Origin: Cyclobacteriaceae bacterium
GTDB lineage: Bacteria; Bacteroidota; Bacteroidia; Cytophagales; Cyclobacteriaceae
Direction: 5' to 3'
DNA length: 64,000 bases
Assembly: GCA_028278225.1 (NCBI GenBank)
Contig: JANQEU010000022.1
Span: 98,244 to 162,243 of the forward strand
Shown here piece after piece: positions 25,947 through 34,688 of this stretch. The notes under the pieces are model-generated. The model was not told the origin of the DNA. It did not search any database and was given only the letters and a program-made list of their open reading frames with translations. How positions within the stretch are numbered: the first letter of the stretch is position 1; every line of letters begins with the position of its first letter. Both the position numbers and the translations under genes were made by a program.

Positions 25947-26630
25947 TCAAAATGTTGTTTCTATTGGAGGAACCTGCCAATGATCCTTAGTACACAGGTA
26001 GACTGTTGGTCGATTTTTCGTGATAACTTCCGTGCAAGTGGCTTCATCATATCCCCGGGTTTTCACTTTGAAGTAAGTTTTCGTGAGAATATTGTGCTCA
26101 TAGCAAATGGAAACTTCTTTAGGGTTTAATGCCATGCCTTTACCCAGGAATTTAAGATAAGACTCCTTTACACACCAAACTTTTAACAAGTAACTACTTA
26201 CATCTTTGTGGTCCAACTCCCTGAAAGATTTCATTTCGTCCGTATTCAAAATCTGTGAAGCCATCAAGTTGGGATGTTCAAACGTCCTTGGTACTTCTAG
26301 ATCAATACCTATTTCGGACTGGTATGTCGCCACTGCAAACCAACTGGAACTGTGACTTGTACTAAAATGAAAATCACTGCTATCCTGAACAAACGGCTTC
26401 CCGAAATCATTATGACCAAATTTGATTTTTTCCGGAGCTACTCTTAATTGATGGCCTAATATCGATCTTAGGGCAAATGTTCGCCAACGGTAAAGAGATC
26501 GCTCTTCCGCACCGGAATATAGATTTCCGTGACGTATTTCATCGTCATTCAGTACGAGGTTGTATCGAAATTTATGCTCAGAAAAATTACGGTAGTCTAT
26601 AATCCAAAGCCTCATAAATCCAGGATCCAC
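25947..26630 (-). CDS. 4'-phosphopantetheinyl transferase (Sfp type)
   Basis: Moves the phosphopantetheine arm of CoA onto a carrier-protein serine. Diagnostic motifs: FHFSTSHSSSWFAVA, IGIDLEVPRTF (Mg-binding Asp) and VWCVKESYLKFLGKGM (WxxKESxxK). A GTG at 26630 and an ATG at 26615 are both possible; an AGGTGG lies about 11 nt before the ATG, so I favour 26615 slightly. It is divergent from the SDR gene, 117 nt apart, and 2.7 kb from the gene that encodes a carrier protein (29287-32733), which is its natural substrate. Full-length activity is expected. Confidence 0.9.
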   Translation of the reverse strand: MDPGFMRLWIIDYRNFSEHKFRYNLVLNDDEIRHGNLYSGAEERSLYRWRTFALRSILGHQLRVAPEKIKFGHNDFGKPFVQDSSDFHFSTSHSSSWFAVATYQSEIGIDLEVPRTFEHPNLMASQILNTDEMKSFRELDHKDVSSYLLKVWCVKESYLKFLGKGMALNPKEVSICYEHNILTKTYFKVKTRGYDEATCTEVITKNRPTVYLCTKDHWQVPPIETTF

Positions 26631-26747
26631 CTAATATGAAACTACGTCAAAACAGCAAATAAATAATAATTGCCAGCAAAATAGAATAGTCCTATTAACT
26701 TACTAAATTATATTTTCCGGATATCGAATAGGCTGAGGACATAGTAA

Positions 26748-27515
26748 ATGCAAGAATTTGAAAATCGGGTTGCAATTGTCACCGGATCCTCTGAAGGTAT
26801 AGGATTTGCAATTGCAAAATACCTTATTGAGAGAGGTGCTACGACCTTTATCAATGGTCGAAACCAGGAAAAACTGGATAAAGCCACCCGGATTTTAAAG
26901 GCAAATTCCAATATGCCCGTGGAAAGTTTCTGTGGTGATGTGACCGTCTACGAGAATTGCCTGCTATTTGCCGGTAAGGTATGTCAGCAATACGGTAAAA
27001 CAGATATACTTGTAAATAACGTAGGAGGAGGTACTGAGATCCGGCATTTGGAGAATATTACACCGGCGGATTGGGACTTCACATTAAACTTCAATCTGGG
27101 TGGTGCTTTCAATATGATCAAGGCTGTGACACCTATCATGAGGGAGAAAAAATACGGGAGAATTGTAAATATTTCTTCAGTAGCCGGGAGAAACAAGGGG
27201 AGGTTGTCCGGTCCGCAATATGCATCAGCAAAAGCTGGTCTTTTAGGTCTCACGAGGCATTTAGCCTGGGATCTTGCTGCAGAAGGTATTACTGTTAATG
27301 CGGTTGCGCCTGGCTTTGTTCGTACAGATAGAGCAATCTCAAAGTGGAATGAGAGATCGAAGGAGGAAAAAGAACGTATGCTATCAGGAGTTCCGATGAA
27401 TCGATTCGGAGAACCTGAAGAAATTGCTCATGCTGTTGCTTTTCTGGCTTCAGAAAAAGCCTCATATATTACGGGAGTTTCCTTAGATGTAAACGGTGGA
27501 TCTTTTATGTCATGA
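26748..27515 (+). CDS. Short-chain dehydrogenase/reductase (FabG-like)
   Basis: 255 residues with every classical SDR landmark: TGSSEGIG at residues 12-19, NNVGG, the catalytic Ser in NISSVAG, and YASAK with Tyr158 and Lys162. The C-terminus has the usual NAVAPGFVRTD and YITGVSLDVNGG. It probably uses NAD(P)H to interconvert a ketone and an alcohol. It begins a plus-strand run with the ThDP enzyme (19-nt gap) and the AMP-ligase/carrier/ST/TE gene (36-nt gap), so its substrate is likely a keto acid or beta-keto intermediate of that pathway. General fatty-acid FabG is less likely given the context. Confidence 0.92.
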   Translation: MQEFENRVAIVTGSSEGIGFAIAKYLIERGATTFINGRNQEKLDKATRILKANSNMPVESFCGDVTVYENCLLFAGKVCQQYGKTDILVNNVGGGTEIRHLENITPADWDFTLNFNLGGAFNMIKAVTPIMREKKYGRIVNISSVAGRNKGRLSGPQYASAKAGLLGLTRHLAWDLAAEGITVNAVAPGFVRTDRAISKWNERSKEEKERMLSGVPMNRFGEPEEIAHAVAFLASEKASYITGVSLDVNGGSFMS

Positions 27516-27534
27516 CCGTATTAAGATGACCTGA

Positions 27535-29250
27535 ATGAAAGGGAAAAAGAAAACCGCCAAAAATGTAGTAGCCAGAAAGGTTTGTGATTGGATTAGTGGT
27601 TTAGGCGTATCTCATGTATTCATGGTTTCAGGATCACAAATTGATCCTATTGCAGAAGAAGTTGCAAATCATACCTCACTGAATCCCATTGTGGCATGTC
27701 ACGAACTTGGAGCCGGTTTTATGGCCGATGGATTTGCCAGGGCTTCTTTAGGAACGGGTGTGAGCATAACTATTGGTGGTCCGGGAGCCTTGTATGTTTT
27801 ACCTTCCTCCGTAGTATCCAGAGTTGATCATATTCCGGTTTTGTTTCTTACCGGTGATAGTCCAACATGGTTGAACAAAAGTTTTACATTCCAAAATACT
27901 GCGCATCACGGTTCCAGGGACAGGGAACTCTTCAATGCGGGTATTGACGATACCCAAACAGTATCCGAACCGTCAAAACTGGCTGAGATCATTCATCATT
28001 CTACCAGGCGTTTAAAGGGCCAATATCCTGCACACATAGTGATTCCGTACGATGTACAAAAAGCAACGGTTGAATACTTCAAAAAATCAACTGAAACATC
28101 TTCCAATTTATCAAATCAGGATAAGGTTTTTGCAATCGGTAAGAAAGTCATAAGCTTGCTGAAAAAGGCAAAATATCCCGTTGTTCTGGTGGGCAGGAGG
28201 TTGTATACCAATGACTCAACGGCTTCCCTGAAGAAGTTTATCAATATTTCACAACTTCCGTTTGCTACATCATATGACGCTAAAGGAATTATTCCGGAAG
28301 ATCATCCATTGTCACTTGGTAATTTCGGTTTTGCCGGAACCACGAAAGCTTACAATACAATTCTTGGTTCAACATGTGATCTTCTTTTAGTGTTGGGGCA
28401 TAATTTTGGGCAAAGAGATACCGGTTATTGGGATAGACGACTTTACGCTGATAAACGAGTCATTTTAATTGATGAGATAGAATTCAAGATGTCCTTGGAG
28501 AGAGTTACTGATTTGGCTTTCAGAGTAGGTAGTATCAGTGATTTATTACATTACATAACCGGGGAAATTGAAAACGAACCTTTGTCCATGCAGTGGTCAG
28601 AACAAGGTAATGTGCAAGCCGCTGACCTATCGATACCTGATACTTTATTAACAACTGATTGGGTCGTTTCTGTAACCAGGTCCGAAACACCCAAAAACAC
28701 AATGTTGTTTGTTGACGCGGGCAGTCATAAAGTTGCAGCCGGGATATTTTGGAAGGCTCAAAAGTCAAACTCCTTTTTCAGTTCGGAAACACTCGCTCCG
28801 ATGGGCTGGGCAATTTGTGCTGCCATTGGTGCTAAATTGGCAAGGCCGCATGATTGCGCAATAGTATTAACAGGAGACGGGTGCATGAGAATGCACGGAA
28901 TGGAAATCGCGACAGCTGTAAGGTACCGGGTCAAAATAGTCTTTGTAATAATTAATAACAGAGGTTATGCAAGCATAGCTCCCAGGATGAACACTCTCAA
29001 ATCCCGAAAGCAGTTGGCAGAGTTACCTGAGATTTATTGGTCCAAGTTCGCCGAATCTGTGGGGGCAAAAGGGTTTGCAGTTGGATCATGTCAGACCTAC
29101 AGGAAAGCTTTGAAAAAGGCATTGCAACTACCACTACCCAGTGTGATACAGGTGAATATATCATTCAAAGATTCCACTACAAAACATTTAACGGTCCCCG
29201 GTAAAGTCTGGCCTGATAAGGATGACATTGATCATAACAGCAGTCTATGA
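27535..29250 (+). CDS. Thiamine-diphosphate-dependent enzyme (acetolactate-synthase/decarboxylase superfamily)
   Basis: 571 residues with three domains: PYR domain with catalytic Glu57 in ACHELGAGFMADGFARA, central domain, and PP domain with the ThDP/Mg motif GDGCMRM (Gly447 onward) ending at NN near residue 474. It therefore should decarboxylate a 2-keto acid and may ligate the product to a second carbonyl. It is shorter at key selectivity regions than AHAS and stands alone (no small subunit), so branched-chain amino acid synthesis is unlikely. In this position it may prepare the acyl starter used by the next gene product. Exact substrate unknown. No close paralogue is visible in the window. 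Confidence 0.87.
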   Translation: MKGKKKTAKNVVARKVCDWISGLGVSHVFMVSGSQIDPIAEEVANHTSLNPIVACHELGAGFMADGFARASLGTGVSITIGGPGALYVLPSSVVSRVDHIPVLFLTGDSPTWLNKSFTFQNTAHHGSRDRELFNAGIDDTQTVSEPSKLAEIIHHSTRRLKGQYPAHIVIPYDVQKATVEYFKKSTETSSNLSNQDKVFAIGKKVISLLKKAKYPVVLVGRRLYTNDSTASLKKFINISQLPFATSYDAKGIIPEDHPLSLGNFGFAGTTKAYNTILGSTCDLLLVLGHNFGQRDTGYWDRRLYADKRVILIDEIEFKMSLERVTDLAFRVGSISDLLHYITGEIENEPLSMQWSEQGNVQAADLSIPDTLLTTDWVVSVTRSETPKNTMLFVDAGSHKVAAGIFWKAQKSNSFFSSETLAPMGWAICAAIGAKLARPHDCAIVLTGDGCMRMHGMEIATAVRYRVKIVFVIINNRGYASIAPRMNTLKSRKQLAELPEIYWSKFAESVGAKGFAVGSCQTYRKALKKALQLPLPSVIQVNISFKDSTTKHLTVPGKVWPDKDDIDHNSSL

Positions 29251-29286
29251 TATCCGCGGAAATTTAACGGGAGGAGGAATTCGATT

Positions 29287-32200
29287 ATGTCTTTTCTCAT
29301 AAAACTGAAACAAATAATTCACCAGGCGGGCCACAGAACTTTTTTGCTGACTCCGGGGAAGCAGGATTTATCTTTTGATGAACTGTTGAATTTTATCGAA
29401 AGGATGCAAATTCAGCTTCAGGAACTTGGTATTTCCAGAGGAAGCAAAGTTGCTATCTACGTCAACAGCCCGGATCTATACGCCAGCTCTGCTCTTGTAA
29501 TTTCAAGTTTTGCAACGGCGGTTCCATTTTCAATCAATTCGACAGTTGGTGAAATAGAGGAATTGATACGGGTATGTCAAATTGATTTCCTGATAGCTGA
29601 TAGCTCACTGCCTCCCGGACTGGAATCTCCGTTGAAGTCTCTTGAAATAAAAAAGATTGTTATAGCGTCAGACGAAAGCAACCACTGTGGTATTTTCCGG
29701 GTGGTTGAACCTGTCAGGCGATTTCGCAACCTTACAAAAAGACCAAAGCTGTCTGGTGACGTGGCATTTATCCTGCAAACCAGCGGCACAACGGCTATAC
29801 CAAAACTGGTTCCAATCACACATGAGGCTATTGTTCATACGTGCATTGGATCAGGGTCTTCACTTGAGTTGACTGAAAAAGACCGGTGTTTGAATTTTAT
29901 GCCGCTCACTCACGTACATGGACTTATCAGTGGTCTCTTTCTTCCCTTGCTTTCAGGTGCCAGCAGTGTCATTGCTGGACAGTATAAAAGAAAGGAGTTT
30001 TATAATTGGCTGAATGATTTTAAGCCAACCTGGTTTTCCGCAACTCCTGCCATCTATAAAGATATGATAGGTGGGCTAAGTGGGAAGGGGGAGTTTCGTA
30101 AACATTCTCTTCGTTTCATACGAATCGGATCAGCACCACTGAGTAGTGATTTCGGTTACAAGCTGCAAAAAGTGTTTGGCGTCCCTTTGATAGAGGCTTA
30201 TGGCATGACAGAAACGCTTCAAATCACTGGTAATCCCGTTAACGAACCCAGAATTGGGTCAGTTGGGAAATCCATTGCACCGGAAATAGCGATTATGGAC
30301 GAGTCCGGAAAGCTATGCTCTCCTTACGAAGAAGGTCGAATAATGGTGCGGGGTAAAACTATTTTCAACAATTACCTGAACGATAAACCCGATGCAACGT
30401 CCAATCCGGACGAATGGTATTTTACCGGTGACCGGGGTTGGCTGGATAACGATCAATATCTCTATTTAAGTGGGAGAAATGAGGAATTCATTAATAAGGG
30501 AGGTGAAAGAATCGCTCCTTCCTCGATTGAACAGGCTGTATGTCAGTTCCCAGGTATAGATGAATCACTGGCTTTTGGTGTACCGCATCGAACTCTGGAT
30601 GAAGATATAGCAATTGCAGTTACGGTAAGCCCTGGTCACGAATTGGATGAAGAAGGGCTGAAAGAATATTTATATAGTGTGTTGTCAGCAAACAAAGTTC
30701 CATCCCATATATTGGCTGTAAATGATTTTCCCCGGAGTGAAAGTGGAAAGATCAAAAAGCAAGCTATTATCAGGGAATTGACTTCTACTTTAGGTCTCGA
30801 AAAAGTTGAAATACAGAAAGAGGAAGAATCGGCTGTGGAGGTTTGGCTGTCTTCGCTCTTTGCCAGAATATTGAATACCGAAAAGCCTCGGAGAGATCAG
30901 GATTTTTTCTTATCGGGTGGTACCTCACTTGATGCCGCGAGATTAGTAGCCGAAGTAGCTCATGAGTTGAAAGCCACCATCCATATCATATCATTTTTGC
31001 GAATGTCAACAGTTCAGAAATTTGCGAAATTTCTGATTAAGAATTATCCCCAAAATCTTAAAACCTATTTATCCAGGGATTTGATTGAGTCGCTCACAGT
31101 AAATGACAGTGAATTGAATCAGACACATTTTGATGTTTTTAAGTGGTCGCTGCCATCGTTAAATGATAAAGGATGGCAACCCAAAAACACCAAAGTTGAT
31201 TTCTCGCCGGTATTTATTCTGAGCGCTCCGCGTACTGGTTCTACACTATTGCGAGTCATTTTGGGTAGCCATTCCCAAATATTTTCACCGCCTGAATTGC
31301 GGTTAATGCAATATGTCACCCTGGATCAATGGAAACAAAATCTTTCCGGCCTTTACACTTTTTATCAGGAGGGGTTAATATCTGCAGTGATGAGCGCCTT
31401 CAGGTTAGATTTCCAATCCGCCCAGAAGTGGATCAATGTCAGAGCGACAGAAAAAGTGGAAATAGAAATGATTTATGGGGAGTTGATCCGGAAGATTCAT
31501 CCCAGGATATTTGTGGAGAAGACACCTCATTACGCTTTAGATCCCGTGGTGCTGGAAAGATTGGAATCCAGTTTCGATGATCCCCGTTATATTTTGCTGA
31601 CCAGAAATCCATATGATATGGTACAATCATTCTATCATAACCACATGGAGCAGCTCTGGATGCACAGTGACCGGTTTCGTCCGAGGCATCTTGGTGAATT
31701 GATTTGGTCTGAATCTTACAACAACATAAAATCTTTCCTGGAAACCATTCCTTCCAACCGCAAGATAAATTTGCCTTTTGAGGACCTGGTAACCACCCCA
31801 AAGCGCGAGATCGTAAAATTATGTCACTTTCTGGGTATCTCATTCAATGAAGAAATGTTATACCCGCAGAAACATCCCGTGCGGACTATGACAAGGGGTG
31901 CCCGACAGGGATCGATGATGATTGGCGATACTTCCTTCTTCGATCATAAAGGTATTATCGCATCAAGAGCAAAGTCGATGTTTTCAATACCGGAGGACTG
32001 TAGCCTAAATAATAAGACTATGGTCCTTGCAAGGGATTTCGGGTACTCTCAGGAAGGTGAACATGAAGTTGAAGAAAGTGATATCACCGGATCATACAAT
32101 TTTAAGACTGTCATTGAAGACCAACTTAAATTTCTTTCCGGTTGGAAAGGGAAAAGACTACAATCTGATAGCCTTGTCATTGGAAAGAATACAAGAGGGA

Positions 32201-32733
32201 AGTTACTTCCATTATTCTGGTGCTTTCAGGGTTATGAAGAACTTGATCACCTCGCCCGGAGATTAGGACGCAAACAACCGGTTTATGGCATGAGGTCGGG
32301 TCACTTGCTTTTCGGGAAAAATTCGGGATTAACCAAAGAATTAGCCGGAATATATGCCAAAGAGATGATTAAGATCAACAAGGGTAATAAATTCCTGATC
32401 GGCGGAAATTGTCAGGGAGGCACTATTGCATGGGAAATTGCACATTATTTGAAAAACAAAGGATTCGAAGTTCTTTTATTATTTCTGATGGAAGTTGAAA
32501 TTTTACAATCCTATCCTGGGAGAGTAGCCCTCTTTTATGGAGAAAACAGTGAAAAACATAATCCATTTCTTACAAGAGAAGATCCGGAGAAAGATTGGGG
32601 AGACCGCTATGGATCCTACACGGTTGATATTATTAGAGGTAAACATGGCAAATTCTTTAAGGAAAGAGCTCATCTGGAAGACCTGGCTTCAAAAATAGAA
32701 CTCAGGATACAGGAAGCAATGAGCCTGAGTTAG
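29287..32733 (+). CDS. AMP-ligase / carrier protein / sulfotransferase / thioesterase fusion protein
   Basis: 1148 residues. Residues 1-510: acyl/aryl adenylation domain with [12 protein letters not shown] (about 163-175), [10 protein letters not shown] (about 304), YFTGDRGW (about 377) and SGKIKKQ (about 484). Residues 515-600: carrier domain with Ser547 in SGGTSLDA for phosphopantetheine. Residues 630-930: sulfotransferase with PAPS loop SAPRTGST (646-653) and 3'-phosphate motif LLTRNPYDM (770-778). Residues 965-1148: alpha/beta-hydrolase thioesterase with Cys1042 in GGNCQGG instead of Ser, a late His in GKHGKFF, and no clear lid insertion. CP-ST-TE endings are known from curacin CurM and cyanobacterial Ols, where sulfation of a beta-hydroxyl precedes decarboxylative release. 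There is no PKS module here. The start is ATG after GGGAGGAGG (13 nt upstream). Confidence 0.9.
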   Translation: MSFLIKLKQIIHQAGHRTFLLTPGKQDLSFDELLNFIERMQIQLQELGISRGSKVAIYVNSPDLYASSALVISSFATAVPFSINSTVGEIEELIRVCQIDFLIADSSLPPGLESPLKSLEIKKIVIASDESNHCGIFRVVEPVRRFRNLTKRPKLSGDVAFILQTSGTTAIPKLVPITHEAIVHTCIGSGSSLELTEKDRCLNFMPLTHVHGLISGLFLPLLSGASSVIAGQYKRKEFYNWLNDFKPTWFSATPAIYKDMIGGLSGKGEFRKHSLRFIRIGSAPLSSDFGYKLQKVFGVPLIEAYGMTETLQITGNPVNEPRIGSVGKSIAPEIAIMDESGKLCSPYEEGRIMVRGKTIFNNYLNDKPDATSNPDEWYFTGDRGWLDNDQYLYLSGRNEEFINKGGERIAPSSIEQAVCQFPGIDESLAFGVPHRTLDEDIAIAVTVSPGHELDEEGLKEYLYSVLSANKVPSHILAVNDFPRSESGKIKKQAIIRELTSTLGLEKVEIQKEEESAVEVWLSSLFARILNTEKPRRDQDFFLSGGTSLDAARLVAEVAHELKATIHIISFLRMSTVQKFAKFLIKNYPQNLKTYLSRDLIESLTVNDSELNQTHFDVFKWSLPSLNDKGWQPKNTKVDFSPVFILSAPRTGSTLLRVILGSHSQIFSPPELRLMQYVTLDQWKQNLSGLYTFYQEGLISAVMSAFRLDFQSAQKWINVRATEKVEIEMIYGELIRKIHPRIFVEKTPHYALDPVVLERLESSFDDPRYILLTRNPYDMVQSFYHNHMEQLWMHSDRFRPRHLGELIWSESYNNIKSFLETIPSNRKINLPFEDLVTTPKREIVKLCHFLGISFNEEMLYPQKHPVRTMTRGARQGSMMIGDTSFFDHKGIIASRAKSMFSIPEDCSLNNKTMVLARDFGYSQEGEHEVEESDITGSYNFKTVIEDQLKFLSGWKGKRLQSDSLVIGKNTRGKLLPLFWCFQGYEELDHLARRLGRKQPVYGMRSGHLLFGKNSGLTKELAGIYAKEMIKINKGNKFLIGGNCQGGTIAWEIAHYLKNKGFEVLLLFLMEVEILQSYPGRVALFYGENSEKHNPFLTREDPEKDWGDRYGSYTVDIIRGKHGKFFKERAHLEDLASKIELRIQEAMSLS

Positions 32734-32862
32734 TGAGGTTTGGAAAAGTGATGTAATCCCGGGGTGATGTTCCAAAAACGGAAGTGCTGAACAAGATTTA
32801 ACCACCATTACATTGAATATCATCCAAATCCTTTTTTTATTACATGAAAAGAGCTTCAACAC

Positions 32863-34626
32863 TTGAAAAAACAGGAAATAGCTTTCTTGATCGTCATCTT
32901 CCTGGTTGCCATAACACACCTGTCCTGGACGCTGGATCAGGCTTTAATTGGTCGCTATGTGGTCCTTTGCGCCGGACTTGTGATCCTCCTATTGACAGGT
33001 GGTAGAAAGCTGGTCCTTGAAGATTCTGTTACCTTGAAATTGATCATTTTCTCATACCTGGGCTACGCCCTTATTTGCATTTGCTCTTCTTTGTGGGCCA
33101 TCAACCCCTTTGAAAGCCTGTTTGAAGGATCTAAAGTATTTCTTGGTTTCATCATTTTCATAATGGTGATCCGGTTAAACCGAAATAGCAATTTCCTTCC
33201 ATTGCTTGTAAAAGTAAGTGTCCTTGTTTTTTTGGTTTACGCAGTGATCGTGGCAATTGAAATTATGCAATTGGAAGGACTCACCCGAAATGACATCTAC
33301 ACCATAAACGGCATTAACGGCCATAAAAACCAACTCTCCAACTTCCTGTATTTGCTACTGCCCTTCCAGGTGATCGGGAGTCTTAGAGTCAGCGGGATCT
33401 GGAAGAAACTCTCCATAGTCACAGCAACACTCAATGTGTTACTGATCTTATTTCTCCAGACAAGATCAACCTGGGTTGCCCTTGTTGTTTTCTTGGGTAC
33501 GATCTTTTTGATAGATATTAGTTCCATATTCAATTATGTCCGGAGGTCCCGAATCGTGGTTGGAGTTTTGGTATTGTTACTGACAGCCTTCTTAATCACA
33601 GTTTTCAGCACCGGTGTAATCGGCTATCTGAAAACATCAATGCTTTATTCGGCCAGCATTGAGGAGCGAAAGGACCTGTGGGACAACACTCTCGGTATAA
33701 TCAGGGACAATCCCATCATCGGTGTAGGTTCAGGAAACTGGGAGACGCATTTTGCCAATTATGGCCTGGACGATTTTGATCAGCAAACACAAGCCGGGTA
33801 CAGGATCCCTCAAAGACCTCATAATGACTATCTATGGATCTTAAGCGAAACAGGGATCATGGGATTCCTTTTTTACGCTGTGGTAATTTCCATGGCGATC
33901 CGGAAATCAGCTCGCCAGATCCGCATAAAACATTCATTGGAAGTATCATTTCTTTTTGCAGCGTTTTTGGGTTATCTGGCGCTGTCATTTTTCACCTTCT
34001 CCAGGGAACGTGTTGAACATATTGTTTTTGTCAACGTCATACTTGGGATTCTGGTGTCATTCGAAAGTAACAAACCCGGCGTTACCATCCGTATCAACAA
34101 ACTCTTCAGTGCATTGATGCTGGCAGTACTGTTTTTCCTGGTAACCCTTGGTCTCTATCGGATCAGGGGGGAATATTATATGATGAAAGTGATCCAATAC
34201 CGGCAGCTGGGCGATCCCAAAAGAGTAGAATATTTTACGAACAGAGTAACGTCCGTTTTCTATATGCAGGACAATTTCGGGATGCCCATTTCATGGTACA
34301 GGGGAGTGGCTTTGGTCGAACAGGGACTGAACAATGAAGCTTTCCCTAATTTTCAGATGGCAATGACAATAGCTCCCTACAACGTGCATGTCCTCAATAA
34401 TTTAGCTTCATCCAATGAGCTGAAAGGTTACCATGAGGAAGCCAAAAATATCTATAAAGAGGCCGTCCGTATCAGTCCGGGATTTGACGATGCGCGGCTC
34501 AATCTGGCAGCCATCTTGTACAATGAAGGTAACTACAAAGAAGCCTTATATTGGGTCGAACAGACCAGGGGTGAAAGTGAGCGGAAAAATCGCTATCTTC
34601 AGGTTATCAAAGAACGTCTTAATTAA
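32863..34626 (+). CDS. O-antigen ligase/polymerase family membrane protein with C-terminal TPRs
   Basis: 587 residues from a TTG (an ATG at 32844 is in another frame). Residues 1-430 contain roughly ten to twelve membrane helices and the Wzy_C/WaaL signature loop (SIEERKDLWDNTLGIIRDNPIIGVGSGNW, then RPHNDYLWILSETGIMGFLFY with the conserved HNDYL). The last ~130 residues are TPR-like (FQMAMTIAPYNVHVLNNLASSNELKGYHEEAKNIYKEAV). It either polymerises glycan repeats or joins them to an acceptor lipid or protein in the periplasm. It is the last gene of the polysaccharide locus; together with the Wzm/Wzt exporter, a ligase role fits better than a Wzy role. In Bacteroidota such TPR-bearing forms are also implicated in general O-glycosylation. 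Confidence 0.88.
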   Translation: MKKQEIAFLIVIFLVAITHLSWTLDQALIGRYVVLCAGLVILLLTGGRKLVLEDSVTLKLIIFSYLGYALICICSSLWAINPFESLFEGSKVFLGFIIFIMVIRLNRNSNFLPLLVKVSVLVFLVYAVIVAIEIMQLEGLTRNDIYTINGINGHKNQLSNFLYLLLPFQVIGSLRVSGIWKKLSIVTATLNVLLILFLQTRSTWVALVVFLGTIFLIDISSIFNYVRRSRIVVGVLVLLLTAFLITVFSTGVIGYLKTSMLYSASIEERKDLWDNTLGIIRDNPIIGVGSGNWETHFANYGLDDFDQQTQAGYRIPQRPHNDYLWILSETGIMGFLFYAVVISMAIRKSARQIRIKHSLEVSFLFAAFLGYLALSFFTFSRERVEHIVFVNVILGILVSFESNKPGVTIRINKLFSALMLAVLFFLVTLGLYRIRGEYYMMKVIQYRQLGDPKRVEYFTNRVTSVFYMQDNFGMPISWYRGVALVEQGLNNEAFPNFQMAMTIAPYNVHVLNNLASSNELKGYHEEAKNIYKEAVRISPGFDDARLNLAAILYNEGNYKEALYWVEQTRGESERKNRYLQVIKERLN

Positions 34627-34657
34627 TTGCATAATACCGCTAAATAATATAACTTTA
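34627..34657 (+). promoter_or_regulatory. Possible Bacteroidota-type promoter for 34689-41783
   Basis: TTG at 34627-34629 and TAACTTTA at 34650-34657 match the -33 TTG and -7 TAnnTTTG boxes (last base G to A) with a 20-nt spacer. The ATG of the giant T9SS protein is 31 nt further on. The -33 box lies directly after the stop of the preceding gene, so separate transcription of the giant gene is plausible. Confidence 0.4.
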
Positions 34658-34688
34658 TTTATTTAGATAAATCGTCCGCCTCATCAAA

